Assembly (NCBI RefSeq): GCF_000225825.1
Contig: NZ_AGBX01000001.1
Location: forward strand, 992,001 to 1,056,000
Direction: 5' to 3'
Source of the DNA: Brachybacterium squillarum M-6-3
GTDB lineage: Bacteria > Actinomycetota > Actinomycetes > Actinomycetales > Dermabacteraceae
Length of the DNA stretch: 64,000 nt
Shown: positions 62,640-64,000 of the stretch, piece by piece
Numbering within the stretch: the first letter of the stretch is position 1
Layout: each line of letters starts with the position of its first letter
Notes under the pieces: model-generated
The model's input: the letters and a program-made list of their open reading frames with translations, nothing else
What the model was told of the DNA's origin: nothing
The model's database searches: none
Position numbers and translations under genes: made by a program

Positions 62640-64000
62640 CTAGGTGTCGAGCGGAAGGGGCCCGATGTCCGCGCGATGGCGGCCGCCCGCCGTGGGGGCT
62701 CGAGAGGAGACGGGGACCCCTTCGTCGCGGCGGCGACCGTGCAGCGGGTCGGCGGCGTCCGGGTTCCGGGTGGGCATGACCGGGTCGTCCTCGCCGCCCT
62801 CCGGGTCGTCCCCTGCGCCCTCGCCACCACGGCGGCGCAGCATCAGGTGATCGACCACGAACATCGCCGCCAGCAATCCGTCGGAGACCGCCACGGCGAT
62901 CCCCGCGCCCACGGCTCCCCAGAGCCAGCCGGCCGGGAGCACCAGGGCAAGGTGCACGATCGCCCCGAGCACGGAGATCCGCGCGACCTGGCGGAAACGG
63001 TGCGCGGCAGTGGCGCGCAGCTGCAGCGACTGGGTGAGTCCCACGAAGGCGAGGGCCACCCCGAGCAGCTGCGTCACCGGCACGGCGGGGGCCATCTCGG
63101 CGCCCAGGTACCACGGCACGAACCAGGGAGCGGTCAGGATCAGCGCGAGCCCGGCCAGCGCGTAGATCCCGATCAGACCGATCGTGATCACGCGCTGCAG
63201 GTGGGCGGCGTGCTCGCCCTCGCGGGTCATGCGCGGCAGCATCACGTCGACCACGCCGCGCATCACCCCGCGCACGGCGTTGGAGAAGCGTTCGGCGGCG
63301 CCGAAGAAGGCCACCTGGGTGGGCGTGGCGACCACGCCGAGCACCACCGAGTTCGAGCTGCCCAGGATGATGCCGGAGGCGTTGGAGACGAACAGCGGGA
63401 AGGAGTCGCGCAGCGCCTCGGTGACGTCGGCGAAGCGCAGGGGCACCCGCTGCACGGAATGCCAGACCCGCCAGATCATCAGCCAGGAGGTCAGGGCGGA
63501 CAGCGCGAGCGGGAGCTGCTGCCACAGCATCGCCAGCACCAGGTCCTCCGGGCCGCGCACGGTGAGCACCAGGAAAACGAGCGCGACCAGGCGGGAGGTG
63601 GCGGTGAGCAGGGCGAAGGCCTTGACTCTCCCGGTGCCCTGCAGCAGCCAGGTGGGGTACATCGCGCCCACCCCGATGGCGAGCAGCCCCACCAGGTACA
63701 TCGCCCAGTACTCGCGGAGCTGAGGCGCCAGCAGCACGATCCCGATCAGCACGCCGCCGGAGACCACCCAGAGCAGGGCCTTCGCGGCGAGGGTCGAGAC
63801 CACCACGAGGGAGCGCTCCTCCCGGCTCCCGGCCACCGCGATGCGGCGCAGGGCGCTCATGCCGAAGCCGAAGTCGATCACGTAGATCACGACCTGCAGC
63901 ACCGCCAGCGCGAACATCAGGTGCCCGAGCGGGACCACCCCGACCACGCGGGTCAGGAACGGTAGGGAGACCAGGGGATAGGCGAAGGAGGCCAGGTATC
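62640..64000 (-). CDS. Wzx-like flippase, 5' end outside the window
   Basis: The frame is open to the window end; the last visible residues (YLASFAYPLVSLPFLTRVVG) match the first helix of Wzx proteins, so only about 10-15 N-terminal residues are missing. The 453 visible residues include about 12 hydrophobic segments (DFGFGMSALRRIAVAGSREE, NASGIILGSSNSVVLGVVAT, FFGAAERFSNAVRGVMRGVV). The C-terminal 60 residues are a polar, disordered tail. It is a second flippase besides that at 38187, probably serving a different glycan. Confidence 0.82.
   Translation of the reverse strand, partial: YLASFAYPLVSLPFLTRVVGVVPLGHLMFALAVLQVVIYVIDFGFGMSALRRIAVAGSREERSLVVVSTLAAKALLWVVSGGVLIGIVLLAPQLREYWAMYLVGLLAIGVGAMYPTWLLQGTGRVKAFALLTATSRLVALVFLVLTVRGPEDLVLAMLWQQLPLALSALTSWLMIWRVWHSVQRVPLRFADVTEALRDSFPLFVSNASGIILGSSNSVVLGVVATPTQVAFFGAAERFSNAVRGVMRGVVDVMLPRMTREGEHAAHLQRVITIGLIGIYALAGLALILTAPWFVPWYLGAEMAPAVPVTQLLGVALAFVGLTQSLQLRATAAHRFRQVARISVLGAIVHLALVLPAGWLWGAVGAGIAVAVSDGLLAAMFVVDHLMLRRRGGEGAGDDPEGGEDDPVMPTRNPDAADPLHGRRRDEGVPVSSRAPTAGGRHRADIGPLPLDT

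Overview
The window is very GC-rich with near-universal G/C third positions. Its Actinobacteria-type gene families (Rpf-like cell-wall hydrolase, actinobacterial CPBP, CgeB and WbaZ-type proteins) and several leaderless-looking promoters point to a Micrococcales actinobacterium, plausibly Brachybacterium or another Dermabacteraceae. The genus is an inference; no rRNA, tRNA, CRISPR array or phage genes were seen.

Layout. 0-9.7 kb holds ordinary genes: a DUF2867 protein cut by the window edge, a CPBP-like membrane protein without its catalytic residues, a serine hydrolase, a CorC/HlyC-type CBS protein, a DUF998 protein, a convergent pair of glycosyltransferases, and pyruvate oxidase (poxB). 9.9-25.4 kb is a surface-polysaccharide locus full of damaged genes: a Wzz/BY-kinase without its P-loop, a shortened CgeB protein, neuA with a nonsense codon, a CBS-GT2 chimera with a frameshift, a gutted GT2, a half ABC transporter, a merged GT2 and a VanZ gene without a stop. 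Intact GT4 and GT2 genes, the priming sugar transferase and manA lie among them. The same stretch contains remnants of a nucleotidyltransferase / PqqD / HPr-kinase-like / MauE-thioredoxin / LMW-phosphatase neighbourhood.

25.4-34.3 kb carries an aldehyde dehydrogenase, an M48 protease, a DHA2 MFS pump, HTTM and DUF5819-like remnants, a secreted Rpf-like protein with duplicated C-terminal modules, a PHP phosphoesterase with an extra domain, and a TagD-like cytidylyltransferase. 34.5-49.2 kb is a well-preserved Wzx/Wzy-dependent block: two GT4 enzymes, a pyruvyl transferase and Wzx on the plus strand. A convergent minus-strand set encodes a CDP-alcohol phosphatidyltransferase, a lipoprotein, two related giant secreted propeller/LamG proteins, Wzy and Wzz; five of the six genes are linked by 4-bp overlaps or a 28-bp gap.

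49.4-64 kb has a two-domain GT2, a paralogous GT2, a frameshifted IS110-family element, a MATE exporter, an AcrB-type RND pump, a Tat-exported glycoside hydrolase coupled to a GT2, a convergent GT2, and a second flippase running off the end.

Together the intact genes can prime (sugar transferase), build (GTs), pyruvylate, flip (Wzx), polymerise (Wzy) and size (Wzz) a surface polysaccharide, with ManA feeding mannose nucleotides. The damaged western part looks like a second, probably sialic-acid-like, glycan pathway that is decaying or was mis-assembled.
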